Position numbers and translations under genes: made by a program. From Armatimonadota bacterium (lineage in GTDB: Bacteria; Armatimonadota; UBA5829): DNA of 64,000 bases. Within the stretch, counting starts at the first letter, position 1; each line of letters begins with the position of its first letter. The notes under the pieces are model-generated. The model was not told where the DNA came from, ran no database searches, and worked only from the letters and a program-made list of their open reading frames with translations. Below are positions 8,979-16,696 of this stretch, in pieces. The stretch covers positions 86,232 to 150,231 of the forward strand of contig JAMCYN010000092.1 of NCBI GenBank assembly GCA_023474015.1, in the 5' to 3' direction.

Positions 8979-9029
8979 GAGAGTTGGAGGGGCACTCTGA
9001 CCCTCCGACTCTCCAACCCTCAGACTCCC
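8979..9029. repeat. Small GAGTTGG/CCAACTC-type hairpin repeat
   Basis: AGAGTTGGAGGG at 8980 is complementary to CCCTCCGACTCT at 9001, followed by a second degenerate copy of the right unit up to 9029. It resembles the other 7-bp repeat hairpins but is shorter. The remaining bases of the 8762-9101 spacer hold only the putative promoter at 9053. Confidence 0.55.
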
Positions 9030-9052
9030 TTCCATTTCATGGCCAGTTAAGC

Positions 9053-9058
9053 TATAAT
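9053..9058 (+). promoter_or_regulatory. Putative -10 element for the flavoprotein gene
   Basis: A consensus TATAAT lies 44 nt before the ATG at 9102. No good -35 hexamer is seen 17 nt upstream (CTTCCA-like sequence only), so the assignment is tentative. Confidence 0.4.
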
Positions 9059-9101
9059 TAGTCGGGGAACGCCAACTAATCCGCCCCTCAAGGATGTAAC
9101 G

Positions 9102-10211
9102 ATGTCTTTTTCTAAATTGCCCGCCCTGCGGATCGCTGACCTTGAGATCAATCCGCCGATCATTCAAGGTGGAATGGGGGTCAGAGTTTCCGGAGCGCGA
9201 CTTGCCGCCGCCGTCGCCAACGAAGGCTGCGCGGGCGTGATCGCAAGTGTGGGGCTGGGCAGGTTCGAGGATTCCCCAGGCAGCCAGTTCGTGAAGCTCA
9301 ACGACGATGCACTGCGCTCGGAAATCAGGAGAGCGCGAAGCCTCAGCAAAGGCATCATCGGCGTCAATGTGATGGTTGCGCTATCCAACTACGAAAACCT
9401 TATTCAAGTCGCCGCCGAGGAGAAGGTCGACTTCATCGTATCCGGCGCCGGCCTGCCCCTTGAGCTTCCGGGACTCGTCGAGGATCGCGGCATAAAGCTG
9501 ATCCCCATCGTCTCCTCCGCAAGGGCGCTCAGGATTATATGCTCCAAGTGGAAGAAATACGACCGTATGCCCGACGCGGTTATCCTCGAAGGCCCCAGGG
9601 CAGGCGGGCACCTAGGTTTCAAGCACGATGATCTCGATCAGGATGGGCAATCCACCCTTGAGGACCTGCTGGTCGAGACCGTTGAACTGGCAAATACATA
9701 CGACCCGCCAATCCCCGTGATCGCGGCGGGGGGCGTGTACGACGGCGCCGACATTGTCAGGATGCTGGAGCTTGGCGCGTCAGGGGTCCAGATGGCGACC
9801 CGCTTCGTTTGCACCGAAGAATGCGACGTGGACGACCGGTTCAAGGCGGCTTATGTCAATGCCTCGGCGAATGATGTAACAATCATCCACAGCCCGGTAG
9901 GCATGCCCGCCAGGGTCATCAGAAACGCGTTTGTGGACAGAATCAGCCGGGGCGAAACCATGCCGTTCAGATGCGAATATCGATGCCTGAAGACCTGCGA
10001 CCCGTCCACAGCCCCATACTGCATTGCGAAGGTTCTCGCCAACGCCTCAAAGGGCATTATGGAGGAATCATTCGCCTTTGCCGGCTCGAATGCGCCCAGG
10101 TGCACGGAGATAGTCACGGTAAAGGAACTCATCAAGCAGTTGGTCGACGACGCCGAAGCTGTCCAGCGCGAGGCGCGAGGCGAGTTGACGGTGGGACAAT
10201 CCGCCGGGTGA
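9102..10211 (+). CDS. Nitronate monooxygenase / FabK-like NAD(P)H-dependent flavin oxidoreductase
   Basis: 369 residues of TIM-barrel FMN protein. Visible features: PPIIQGGMGVRVSGARLAAA at the N-terminus, GVIASVGLG, VNVMVALSNYENL, FIVSGAGLPLELPG, the phosphate-binding VIAAGGVYDGADIVRMLELG, and GVQMATRFVCTEEC. These are shared by 2-nitropropane dioxygenases and the enoyl-ACP reductase FabK. The extra C-terminal cysteine-bearing segment (YRCLKTCDPSTAPYCIAKVL) occurs in a subgroup often annotated as nitronate monooxygenase. The precise substrate is not deducible. The start follows AAGGATG, and the dgt-like gene follows after 3 nt, so they are co-transcribed. Confidence 0.85.
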   Translation: MSFSKLPALRIADLEINPPIIQGGMGVRVSGARLAAAVANEGCAGVIASVGLGRFEDSPGSQFVKLNDDALRSEIRRARSLSKGIIGVNVMVALSNYENLIQVAAEEKVDFIVSGAGLPLELPGLVEDRGIKLIPIVSSARALRIICSKWKKYDRMPDAVILEGPRAGGHLGFKHDDLDQDGQSTLEDLLVETVELANTYDPPIPVIAAGGVYDGADIVRMLELGASGVQMATRFVCTEECDVDDRFKAAYVNASANDVTIIHSPVGMPARVIRNAFVDRISRGETMPFRCEYRCLKTCDPSTAPYCIAKVLANASKGIMEESFAFAGSNAPRCTEIVTVKELIKQLVDDAEAVQREARGELTVGQSAG

Positions 10212-10214
10212 TCG

Positions 10215-11267
10215 ATGGACACCATCCGCGAACGCTACGAACAGCTCGAACGCGAAATCCTCTCACCCAGGGCGACGCTGGCGCGCGAATCCAGGGGGCG
10301 ACTGGCTGACGAACCCAAGGACCCGGTTCGCACGGAGTTCCAGCGGGACCGCGATCGGATCATCCACTGCAAGTCATTCAGGCGGCTCAAGCACAAAACG
10401 CAAGTCTTTATCGACCCCGAGGAAGACCACTACCGAACCCGCCTCACCCACACGCTCGAAGTCGCCCAGATCGCCCGCACTATCGCTCGGGCGCTACGGC
10501 TCAACGAGGACCTCACCGAAGCCATAGCCCTCGGCCACGACCTCGGCCACACGCCGTTCGGACACGCGGGAGAATCCGCCCTGAACGAGGTGGTCCGAGA
10601 GTTCGTGCCGAGTATGGCTTTCAGGCACAGCGAGCAGAGCCTGCGCGTAGTGGACGTCCTTGAGAAGAAGGGCCAGGGGCTTAACCTCACTTTCGAGGTC
10701 CGCAACGGCATTCTCCACCACTCCAAGGGCAACGCCGACCTCTCCATCGACTCCAAAGGCCCGGCCACGCTGGAGGGCAAAGTCGTCAAGATCAGCGACC
10801 GCGTGGCCTACATCAATCATGACATCGACGACGCCGTGCGGGCGGGCATTATTACTGTCGATGATCTTCCCGAAGAGGCCGTAAAGGTGGTCGGCAGGTC
10901 ACACGCGCACCGCATCGGGGCCATGGTCACAAACGCTATCGAGTTCAGCCGCGACAGCGACAACATCGGCATGAGCGAGGATTTCAGGAAAGCGACCGAC
11001 CGGCTGAAGGATTATTTGTTTGCCGAGGTCTACGGCCGCGATGTCACCGGTATCGCCGAGCTCAGGCACGCGGGGGATATGCTGAAGGAGCTTTTCAGGT
11101 TCTATATGAGCCACCCGGAGGAAGTCCCGGACCTCGCCGGGGACTCTCCGCTCGACCAACCCACCGACACGACCTCCCTTGCCCGGCGGGTCTGTGATTT
11201 TCTCTCCGGCATGACGGACCGCTACGCGCAGAAGGATTACGCGGAGAGGGTTCGGAGACAAGGATAG
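10215..11267 (+). CDS. Deoxyguanosinetriphosphate triphosphohydrolase-like HD protein
   Basis: 350 residues. Hydrolyses dNTPs to the deoxynucleoside and triphosphate, with dGTP as the classic substrate. The HD metal site is complete: YRTRLTHTLEVAQIARTIAR, then LGHDLGHTPFGHAGE and a downstream ISDRVAYINHDIDDA segment with the last aspartate. The N-terminal DRDRIIHCKSFRRLKHKTQV block is diagnostic of the dGTPase family rather than other HD hydrolases. It begins 3 nt after the flavoprotein stop. Confidence 0.93.
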   Translation: MDTIRERYEQLEREILSPRATLARESRGRLADEPKDPVRTEFQRDRDRIIHCKSFRRLKHKTQVFIDPEEDHYRTRLTHTLEVAQIARTIARALRLNEDLTEAIALGHDLGHTPFGHAGESALNEVVREFVPSMAFRHSEQSLRVVDVLEKKGQGLNLTFEVRNGILHHSKGNADLSIDSKGPATLEGKVVKISDRVAYINHDIDDAVRAGIITVDDLPEEAVKVVGRSHAHRIGAMVTNAIEFSRDSDNIGMSEDFRKATDRLKDYLFAEVYGRDVTGIAELRHAGDMLKELFRFYMSHPEEVPDLAGDSPLDQPTDTTSLARRVCDFLSGMTDRYAQKDYAERVRRQG

Positions 11268-11309
11268 CCGGACTTCCTTGCCAAACTGCCTTTTTTTCGC
11301 TCATTTCCA

Positions 11310-11338
11310 TTGGCAACCGGGGGAGAGCATGATATAAT
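11310..11338 (+). promoter_or_regulatory. Sigma-70-type promoter for the zinc-ribbon gene
   Basis: -35 TTGGCA (11310-11315), a 17-nt spacer, then -10 TATAAT (11333-11338). The predicted start of transcription is near 11345, about 25 nt before the GTG start codon. Confidence 0.8.
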
Positions 11339-11369
11339 GTGAGTGTGGAACTTGAGGAGGTGTGCTTAA

Positions 11370-11705
11370 GTGAGAACCGCAATCAAGTGCAACTGCGGCC
11401 AGCGTATACTTGCCAAAGATGTAATGCAAACCGGCTATTATCTTCGACTCATAGGTCCCAGCTTCGTATATGTAAAGTATCGCTGCTCGCGGTGTAAGAA
11501 ACTCGGGGAGCAGTTCGTAAAGCAGGAAGAGTGGGAAGAAGGAATACTGCACGATGTGCCCAGCGAGATCGAGCCCCGGGAGAAGTCGAAGTTCGACAAG
11601 ATGGGACAGATCAACATTCACGAGTGCATCGATGCGCATTTCGAGCTTGAGAACATAACCAACCTGCGCGAACTGCTGGAGGCCCTTGAAGAAGCTAAGA
11701 GCTAG
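11370..11705 (+). CDS. Conserved small protein with a zinc-ribbon-like N-terminus
   Basis: 111 residues from a GTG preceded by GAGGAGG (spacing 9). Four cysteines in two pairs (IKCNCGQ near residue 7 and YRCSRCKK near residue 39) form a likely zinc ribbon. The C-terminal half is acidic and helical (NIHECIDAHFELENITNLRE). I do not recognise a named family. It has its own consensus promoter and a downstream terminator, so it is a well-expressed single-gene unit; a nucleic-acid-binding or assembly role is possible but unproven. Confidence 0.85.
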   Translation: MRTAIKCNCGQRILAKDVMQTGYYLRLIGPSFVYVKYRCSRCKKLGEQFVKQEEWEEGILHDVPSEIEPREKSKFDKMGQINIHECIDAHFELENITNLRELLEALEEAKS

Positions 11706-11736
11706 AACCAAAAGCTATCATACACAGACACGGGAG

Positions 11737-11771
11737 AAGAGCGTGCCCTTTGCGGGTGGCGCTCTTTCTTT
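11737..11771 (+). terminator. Rho-independent terminator after the zinc-ribbon gene
   Basis: The stem AAGAGCG/CGCTCTT is extended by an inner CCC/GGG pair around a TTTGC loop and followed by a T-rich tail (TCTTTCTTT). It lies 31 nt after the stop codon at 11705. Confidence 0.85.
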
Positions 11772-11805
11772 GTACCCGCTTGAAAAAGGAGACTAAAAAC
11801 ACGCA

Positions 11806-12570
11806 ATGTCAAGAAAAAGCTACCTGCTCGATATGGACGGGGTCCTGGTCAGGGGCAACACGGCCATCCCCGGCGCGCAGCAGTTCATCGAGGGACTAAT
11901 CGCCAAGGAAGTGCGCTTCGCCATCCTCACGAACAACCCGCTGTATACGCCTCGCGACCTACAGCACCGTCTGGCGCACATGGGGCTGAGCGTGCCCGCC
12001 GACCATCTTTTCACATCGGCCATGGCGACCGCGCAGTTTCTCCACAGCCAAATGCCGGGCGGCACCGCCTACGTAATCGGAGAGGCCGGCCTTACCACCG
12101 CGCTGCATGACGTCGGGTTTGTCCAGACGGAGCGCAACCCGGACTATATGGTCCTGGGCGAGTCCACGAACCTGAACTACGAGCAAATCTCCAAGGCAGT
12201 CCAACTGGTCGCCAACGGCGCCCGGTTCATCGCCACCAACCCGGACCCATCCGGGCCTAACGAGAACGGCATCGGCCCGGCTTGCGGAGCCTTAGCGGCG
12301 CTAATCGAGAGCGCGACGGGGGTGAAGCCCTACTTCATCGGCAAGCCGAACCCGCTCATGATGAGGGCGGCGCTAAGGTTCGTCGGCGCGCACTCGGAGG
12401 AAACCGTGATGGTGGGCGACAGAATGGACACGGACATGGTCGCCGGTATCGAAAGCGGCCTGGAAACCATACTCGTCCTGACCGGGGTCACGGCGGAGTC
12501 TATGGTCCCCCTCTTCCCCTACCGCCCGATGCACATAGTAGCTTCCGTGGCGGATATCGATGTCGGATAG
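11806..12570 (+). CDS. HAD-IIA family sugar/nucleotide phosphatase (NagD-like)
   Basis: 254 residues. Motif I is DMDGVLV (D9, D11), motif II is AILTNNP, the substrate-cap insertion is of the NagD type ([27 protein letters not shown]), the motif III lysine lies in IGKPNPLMM, and motif IV is MVGDRMDTD. Such enzymes dephosphorylate sugar or nucleoside phosphates in the cytoplasm; the substrate cannot be assigned. An AAGGAGA lies 16 nt before the ATG, an unusually long spacing. It is convergent with the arsenic operon. Confidence 0.9.
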   Translation: MSRKSYLLDMDGVLVRGNTAIPGAQQFIEGLIAKEVRFAILTNNPLYTPRDLQHRLAHMGLSVPADHLFTSAMATAQFLHSQMPGGTAYVIGEAGLTTALHDVGFVQTERNPDYMVLGESTNLNYEQISKAVQLVANGARFIATNPDPSGPNENGIGPACGALAALIESATGVKPYFIGKPNPLMMRAALRFVGAHSEETVMVGDRMDTDMVAGIESGLETILVLTGVTAESMVPLFPYRPMHIVASVADIDVG

Positions 12571-12575
12571 GCCGT

Positions 12576-12731
12576 TTACACCCCTATCCCTTCTTCACTT
12601 CTTCCAAAGACTTCAATTCCCCTGTCCCCTAGTGCGCGTAGCGTTTTCATATACTCCACCACGCGGTCAGAAGCCACGGACAGATCGGCTGCCAAAAGCA
12701 CTTTGCTAAACACTATCTTGGCCTCCTTCAC
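12576..12731 (-). CDS. Possible 51-residue reading frame after acr3
   Basis: This frame opens with GTG at 12731, just after the acr3 stop at 12753, and ends TAA at 12576. The translation is helical and non-repetitive (VKEAKIVFSKVLLAADLS, then RVVEYMKTLRALG). There is no convincing ribosome site. It could be a small last gene of the arsenic operon or the tail of a decayed gene. I do not recognise it, and chance remains quite possible. Confidence 0.3.
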   Translation of the reverse strand: MKEAKIVFSKVLLAADLSVASDRVVEYMKTLRALGDRGIEVFGRSEEGIGV

Positions 12732-12752
12732 TCCGGAGGGCGCTATGTTAAG

Positions 12753-13817
12753 CTAACTCACCGTCTGCTGTTTGAAGTACTTCCTCTGGAAGAACAGGGA
12801 AACATTCACCAGACTGATAAGCACCGGAACCTCGACCAGCGGTCCGATGACCGCCGCGAACGCCTGGCCGGAGTTGATTCCGAACACCGCTACGGCCACG
12901 GCGATGGCTAATTCGAAGTTGTTGCTTGCCGCAGTGAACGAGAGCGTTGCCGTCTTGGAGTAGTCCGCGCCGATCTTCTTGCCCATGTAGAAGCTCACCA
13001 GGAACATCACGACGAAGTAGATAAGGAGCGGAATAGCGATTCTGACCACATCCAGCGGCAGCCGCACGATGTATTCGCCCTTGAGAGAGAACATCACAAT
13101 GATGGTAAAGAGCAGCGCGATCAGCGTGATGGGGCTGATTCTCGGAATAAAACGTCTTTCATACCACTTGCGCCCCTTGGTCTTCAGCCCAACGATCCTG
13201 CTCAGGATGCCTGCGATGAACGGGATGCCGAGATAGATGAACACGCTCTTGGCTATCTCACCGATGGTCACATGCACCGCACTGCCCTTCAGCCCGAAGA
13301 GCGGCGGCAGGACCGTGATGAAGACGTAGGCATAGACCGAGAAGAAGAGCACCTGGAAGATAGAGTTGAACGCCACCAGACCTGCCGCATACTCTGTATC
13401 ACCCCTGGCAAGCTCGTTCCATACGATCACCATCGCGATGCACCGCGCGAGACCGATCATTATAAGGCCAACCATAAACTCGGGATATCCGCGCAGAAAT
13501 GTTATCGCCAAGAAGAACATCAGGATCGGCCCGATGATCCAGTTCTGCACCAGCGACAGGACCAGTATCTTATAGTTGCGGAAGACCTCCCCCAGTTCCT
13601 CATACTTTACCTTTGCAAGCGGCGGGTACATCATAAGGATGAGCCCTATCGCTATCGGAATGTTGGTTGTGCCGACGGCAAAACGGTTCCAGAAACCGGC
13701 AGTGCCGGGCACGAGGTAACCTGCTCCCACACCGATGGCCATCGCCAGGAATATCCATAAAGTCAGGTAACTGTCCAGGAACGACAACCGTCTTGTGATC
13801 GTTTGACTGCTTTCCAA
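12753..13817 (-). CDS. acr3: Arsenite efflux transporter Acr3
   Basis: 354 residues and ten membrane helices of the BART superfamily, exporting As(III) through the inner membrane. Conserved elements: [12 protein letters not shown] at the N-terminus, the cysteine motif [19 protein letters not shown], and the C-terminal [16 protein letters not shown] with the family's conserved N-F-E. I choose the TTG at 13817, 4 nt after AAGGAGGAG; the longer frame to 13961 overlaps the upstream gene in a low-sense translation. It is the last clear gene of arsR-arsC-mtrA-like-acr3. Confidence 0.94.
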   Translation of the reverse strand: MESSQTITRRLSFLDSYLTLWIFLAMAIGVGAGYLVPGTAGFWNRFAVGTTNIPIAIGLILMMYPPLAKVKYEELGEVFRNYKILVLSLVQNWIIGPILMFFLAITFLRGYPEFMVGLIMIGLARCIAMVIVWNELARGDTEYAAGLVAFNSIFQVLFFSVYAYVFITVLPPLFGLKGSAVHVTIGEIAKSVFIYLGIPFIAGILSRIVGLKTKGRKWYERRFIPRISPITLIALLFTIIVMFSLKGEYIVRLPLDVVRIAIPLLIYFVVMFLVSFYMGKKIGADYSKTATLSFTAASNNFELAIAVAVAVFGINSGQAFAAVIGPLVEVPVLISLVNVSLFFQRKYFKQQTVS

Positions 13818-13854
13818 ATGGCTCCTCCTTGTTGTCCTCTGAGCATCCGTGTGG

Positions 13855-14592
13855 CTACTGACCTTCTTCCAGTCGCTTCGCTTCCATCTTGGCCTTGATT
13901 TCAGCCATGAGATTCTGCAGGCGGTCCGCCGCGGCCTGCTCGTCCGCGTTGCGAGGCGCATACCAGGGTTGACGCACCCTCCACGTTATGGATGTGCATA
14001 TCGGCTCGCAAGGCAGCGCGCCGGGGTCAAAGAGGGTGTAGTCGCCGAACGGGGTTGGCTGCTCCTGATAGCACGACCATATTGCGTCGCGCACCTGCCT
14101 GTGATCGCCTTCGTCTATGAGGTCGATTATCTTCACCTGTTGGCGAAAGCGCTCGACGGCCTCGCGCGGGATGTTATAGAGATACGGCGTTGGAGACTCC
14201 GAGCCGATGATCCGAGAGCCGTCGTCGGTGCCGTTGAGGCTCAGTGCCTTTAGGCTATGGCCGACCAAATGGCCGGGGGATTCCGGGCCGCACACCACAA
14301 GGTATCGGATGTTGGGATTGGCGACGATGTTGCAGATCATCTTCTCGGTGCCGATGTTTTCGGTCTGCAGCGTTCCCGACAGAGCCGCGCCCGTCTCAAC
14401 GCCCAGTCTCACCAGGTCTTCGATTTCCTTTGGAATCTCGTCCTCGCGCCATTTGAGTATCACACACACGGCTACGGGGGACATATCATTGCCCCGCAAA
14501 TATCGTCCCTCTTCCGGTGGGTAGCCGGTCGAAGGCTGTATCTTATGGCCCGGATTCGGCGTCCATTCCCCGAAATCGCCCCCGCTATTCAC
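13855..14592 (-). CDS. MtrA-like corrinoid protein (tetrahydromethanopterin S-methyltransferase subunit A family)
   Basis: 245 residues from a GTG with GGAGGAG 7 nt upstream. The sequence is unmistakably MtrA-like: [20 protein letters not shown] (residues 23-42), [17 protein letters not shown] (92-108), [14 protein letters not shown], then [20 protein letters not shown] and [13 protein letters not shown]. In methanogens MtrA carries the corrin cofactor, with a histidine in this GH region as lower axial ligand; H108 and H112 are available here. The membrane anchor of methanogen MtrA is absent and the C-terminus is a charged helix, so the protein should be cytosolic. It overlaps arsC by 8 nt and precedes acr3 by 37 nt, so it is a true member of the arsenic operon. 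A methyl- or arsenic-transfer role is inference. Confidence 0.9.
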   Translation of the reverse strand: MNSGGDFGEWTPNPGHKIQPSTGYPPEEGRYLRGNDMSPVAVCVILKWREDEIPKEIEDLVRLGVETGAALSGTLQTENIGTEKMICNIVANPNIRYLVVCGPESPGHLVGHSLKALSLNGTDDGSRIIGSESPTPYLYNIPREAVERFRQQVKIIDLIDEGDHRQVRDAIWSCYQEQPTPFGDYTLFDPGALPCEPICTSITWRVRQPWYAPRNADEQAAADRLQNLMAEIKAKMEAKRLEEGQ

Positions 14593-15007
14593 GGCTAAGC
14601 TCCTCCACGAGATTTTCGACCCGCCGCCTGATCTGATCGCGTATCTCGCGGACCTTCTCTATTGGCTCTCCCTTGGGGTCTTCGAGGCCCCAGTCCTCGG
14701 ATTCAACGAACACGGCAGGGCAGACGGCCCCGCCGTGCTTGATGTCATCGAGGTTCACGCCGCAGCCCATAGTGATCACCTTGTCTGCACTCTCGACCAT
14801 CTCCGACGTCATTACCTTGGGGTAGTGGCGGCTCATGTCGTAGCCGATCTCTTCCATCGCCTCAACAGCTTGCGGATTAAGCCCTGCGCCCGGCTGGGTC
14901 CCCGCCGACTCCGCGAGAATCCTACCCTCGCCGAGCCTCTTTGCGAACGCCTCGGCCATCTGGCTGCGACCGCTATTGTGGATACAAACAAATATGACTT
15001 TCTTCAA
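14585..15007 (-). CDS. arsC: Arsenate reductase ArsC (low-molecular-weight phosphatase type, probably thioredoxin-coupled)
   Basis: 140 residues from a TTG at 15007, 6 nt after GAGGAGAAG; the longer frame to 15064 adds a sequence without homology. The P-loop CIHNSGRSQMAE (C-x5-R) near residue 7, the MGCGVN segment, the following AVCPAV cysteine and the general-acid loop WGLEDPKG are all present. This pattern belongs to enzymes that shuttle a disulphide and are recycled by thioredoxin. It reduces As(V) to As(III) for Acr3. Its stop overlaps the GTG of the MtrA-like gene by 8 nt. Confidence 0.93.
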   Translation of the reverse strand: MKKVIFVCIHNSGRSQMAEAFAKRLGEGRILAESAGTQPGAGLNPQAVEAMEEIGYDMSRHYPKVMTSEMVESADKVITMGCGVNLDDIKHGGAVCPAVFVESEDWGLEDPKGEPIEKVREIRDQIRRRVENLVEELSRE

Positions 15008-15198
15008 GATACTTCTCCTCTGCTTACTATTTCGTTGTTGGTTGTGCGGCACTACTTGCAGCAAGCCGCGAATTGAGCAGTCCGGCTTGTTTCAGCTTCC
15101 AATGTGAAGTTGCGCTTGTTGGCCTGTTGGCGCAATAACCAAGTAGCCGGACAAAAAGAGAAGCTCTCTCAAGCTCATCACTTACACATACACATAGC

Positions 15199-15510
15199 TT
15201 ATCCGACGAGTTCCATCTTCTCCTTGGCGTTAGACTTCATCACCGCCTCAACGCAGCCAAAGAAGCTAACTATGCATGGAACCCGGAGACTGTAGAACAC
15301 CTGCTGTCCTACCTTGCGGTCGTCGACTATTCCGGCCTCTTTCATAAGCGCCAGGTGCTTCGAGACGGTGGACATATCGGAGCCCACCAGTTCCCGAAGC
15401 TCACAGACGCACTTTTCGCCATCTACCAGCGCATCCACCATCATAAGCCGGCTGGGATGCGCCAGAGCCTTTATGATCTTTGCTCTCTCTTCGTACGCTC
15501 GCCTGTTCAT
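15199..15510 (-). CDS. arsR: ArsR-family arsenic-responsive repressor
   Basis: 103 residues from MNRRAYEERAK. It is a winged helix-turn-helix dimer: ALAHPSRLMMVDALVDGEKC, recognition helix SDMSTVSKHLALMKEAGIV, wing VGQQVFYSLR. The As(III)-sensing site is the classical C-V-C of ELCVCDL-type proteins, here GEKCVCELREL, in helix alpha3. Additional cysteines at the C-terminus (PCIVSFFGC) may contribute a third ligand. A perfect palindrome overlaps its promoter (15533-15554), so it should repress itself and arsC-mtrA-acr3 downstream. 191 bp separate it from arsC. Confidence 0.95.
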   Translation of the reverse strand: MNRRAYEERAKIIKALAHPSRLMMVDALVDGEKCVCELRELVGSDMSTVSKHLALMKEAGIVDDRKVGQQVFYSLRVPCIVSFFGCVEAVMKSNAKEKMELVG

Positions 15511-15532
15511 GTCTGGTTGTTCCCTCTTACTT

Positions 15533-15564
15533 GGTATTATAACCAAATAATACCGACAGGTCAA
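15533..15564 (-). promoter_or_regulatory. ars promoter with overlapping ArsR operator
   Basis: On the minus strand: -35 TTGACC (15564-15559), a 17-nt spacer and -10 TATAAT (15541-15536). A perfect inverted repeat GGTATTAT-N6-ATAATACC (15533-15554) covers the -10 and half of the spacer, the expected place for ArsR repression. The arsR ATG follows at 15510. Confidence 0.9.
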
Positions 15565-15574
15565 GGGTGCGGCT

Positions 15575-15656
15575 GGCCTGTCCCCGATTCCGTGGAGACC
15601 TTGTTAGAGAGTCGTATAATGGAACCGGGGACAAGCCATACCTCCTTGGGGTATGG
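15575..15656. repeat. Inverted repeat and adjoining hairpin upstream of the ars promoter
   Basis: The arms GGCCTGTCCCCGATTCC (15575-15591) and GGAACCGGGGACAAGCC (15621-15637) match at 15 of 17 positions. They are followed by the hairpin CCATACC-N7-GGTATGG (15636-15656). The rest of the 15565-15940 spacer shows no convincing gene on either strand. This is probably a short mobile or REP-type palindrome. Confidence 0.65.
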
Positions 15657-15940
15657 GATGGGTCTGAGGGCAGGAAAGGGCCGGGATTCACGCTCCCGAG
15701 CCCTCCGAAAAAATTCCCCTCTCGTAATTATAAGACGAGAAGCAGGACTTATTTGAGACATCAAAGTGGGGATGTTTTCGTTAATTCTAGCATGTCCTAA
15801 CTCGGCTTGGAGCGAACCGATCCTGAACGTCGGGCCAGCGCGCTTCGAGTCGCGATCGCCCGGCTTATGGAACACGACAGCACCGATCCGGGAGCCGTAG
15901 AGGAACTTTGCTTGTCAACGACGACCGTGACCTTCGTCTA

Positions 15941-16684
15941 TCATAATCGTCCCATCGCCAGTAGAATTCCGTGTATGATACTCCACGGGTGCGGGGGGTC
16001 GCCCGGAATGAACGAACATACAGGTAATATGCTTGACGCCCCGTTTGCTTCTGCATAACCACCACTGTGTAAGCCTCCGCTGATGGCGCTAGTGCCCACC
16101 GCGATGACGATGCGAGGTTCAGCCATTGCCTCATAGCACCGGCGCAACGGTTCCTGCATTGCTCGACCTACGGGGCCGGTAACGAGTAGAGCGTCGGCAA
16201 AGCGAGGCGACGCAACGAAATGAACTCCAAAACGAGCGATATCGAATATCGCATTTGTGCTGGCAATCACTTCCAGATCGCTCGCATTGTCGCCCGTGGA
16301 GACTTCACGAATATGCATAGATCGCCGGAATGGCAGTTTATTTGGCATTGATGTGGGGGCAAGCTCGGGGCGGTTGGTTAGGACAAGTTCTTCTCGCGTG
16401 CTGACTGCTGTTTTCGTCGAACGGTCTGCTATGATGGTTCCCGATGCGCATACTCCAAGACAGGCATCACAGCTAATGCATCGTCCACGATCGAGAGTGA
16501 CTGCCTCACCAGACACGCTTATGGCCTTGGTAGGGCAGACTTTGGCACAACGCCCGCAATCAGCGCCTAAACACGGAGATACCGTTACCGTCGGCAGCCC
16601 GTTAGCATCATCGGATAACATTGGGAACAACTCTCGTTGGGTGATTATTCCCGTTTTCAATATTGTGAAGAATGGATTCCCCAT
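15941..16684 (-). CDS. Ferredoxin-NuoB/HyfI-like fusion subunit lacking the proximal-cluster cysteines (Ehr-like)
   Basis: 247 residues. Residues 30-90 are a 2[4Fe-4S] ferredoxin (C38, C43, C46, C50 and C69, C72, C75, C79). Residues 120-247 align with the small subunit of group 4 hydrogenases and NuoB (RFGVHFVASPRFADALLVTG, VIAVGTSAISGG). All four ligands of the usual N2/proximal cluster are gone: the SCNGC-type motif reads GDNAS (131-135), G-x-C-A reads GTSA (197-200), and GCPP reads GDPP (228-231). It is the last gene of a six-gene minus-strand operon, 12 nt after the large subunit. It would sit on the cytoplasmic face of the membrane complex and could only pass electrons through its ferredoxin part. 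Confidence 0.9.
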   Translation of the reverse strand: MGNPFFTILKTGIITQRELFPMLSDDANGLPTVTVSPCLGADCGRCAKVCPTKAISVSGEAVTLDRGRCISCDACLGVCASGTIIADRSTKTAVSTREELVLTNRPELAPTSMPNKLPFRRSMHIREVSTGDNASDLEVIASTNAIFDIARFGVHFVASPRFADALLVTGPVGRAMQEPLRRCYEAMAEPRIVIAVGTSAISGGLHSGGYAEANGASSILPVCSFIPGDPPHPWSIIHGILLAMGRL

Positions 16685-16696
16685 TAGCTCACTTTC

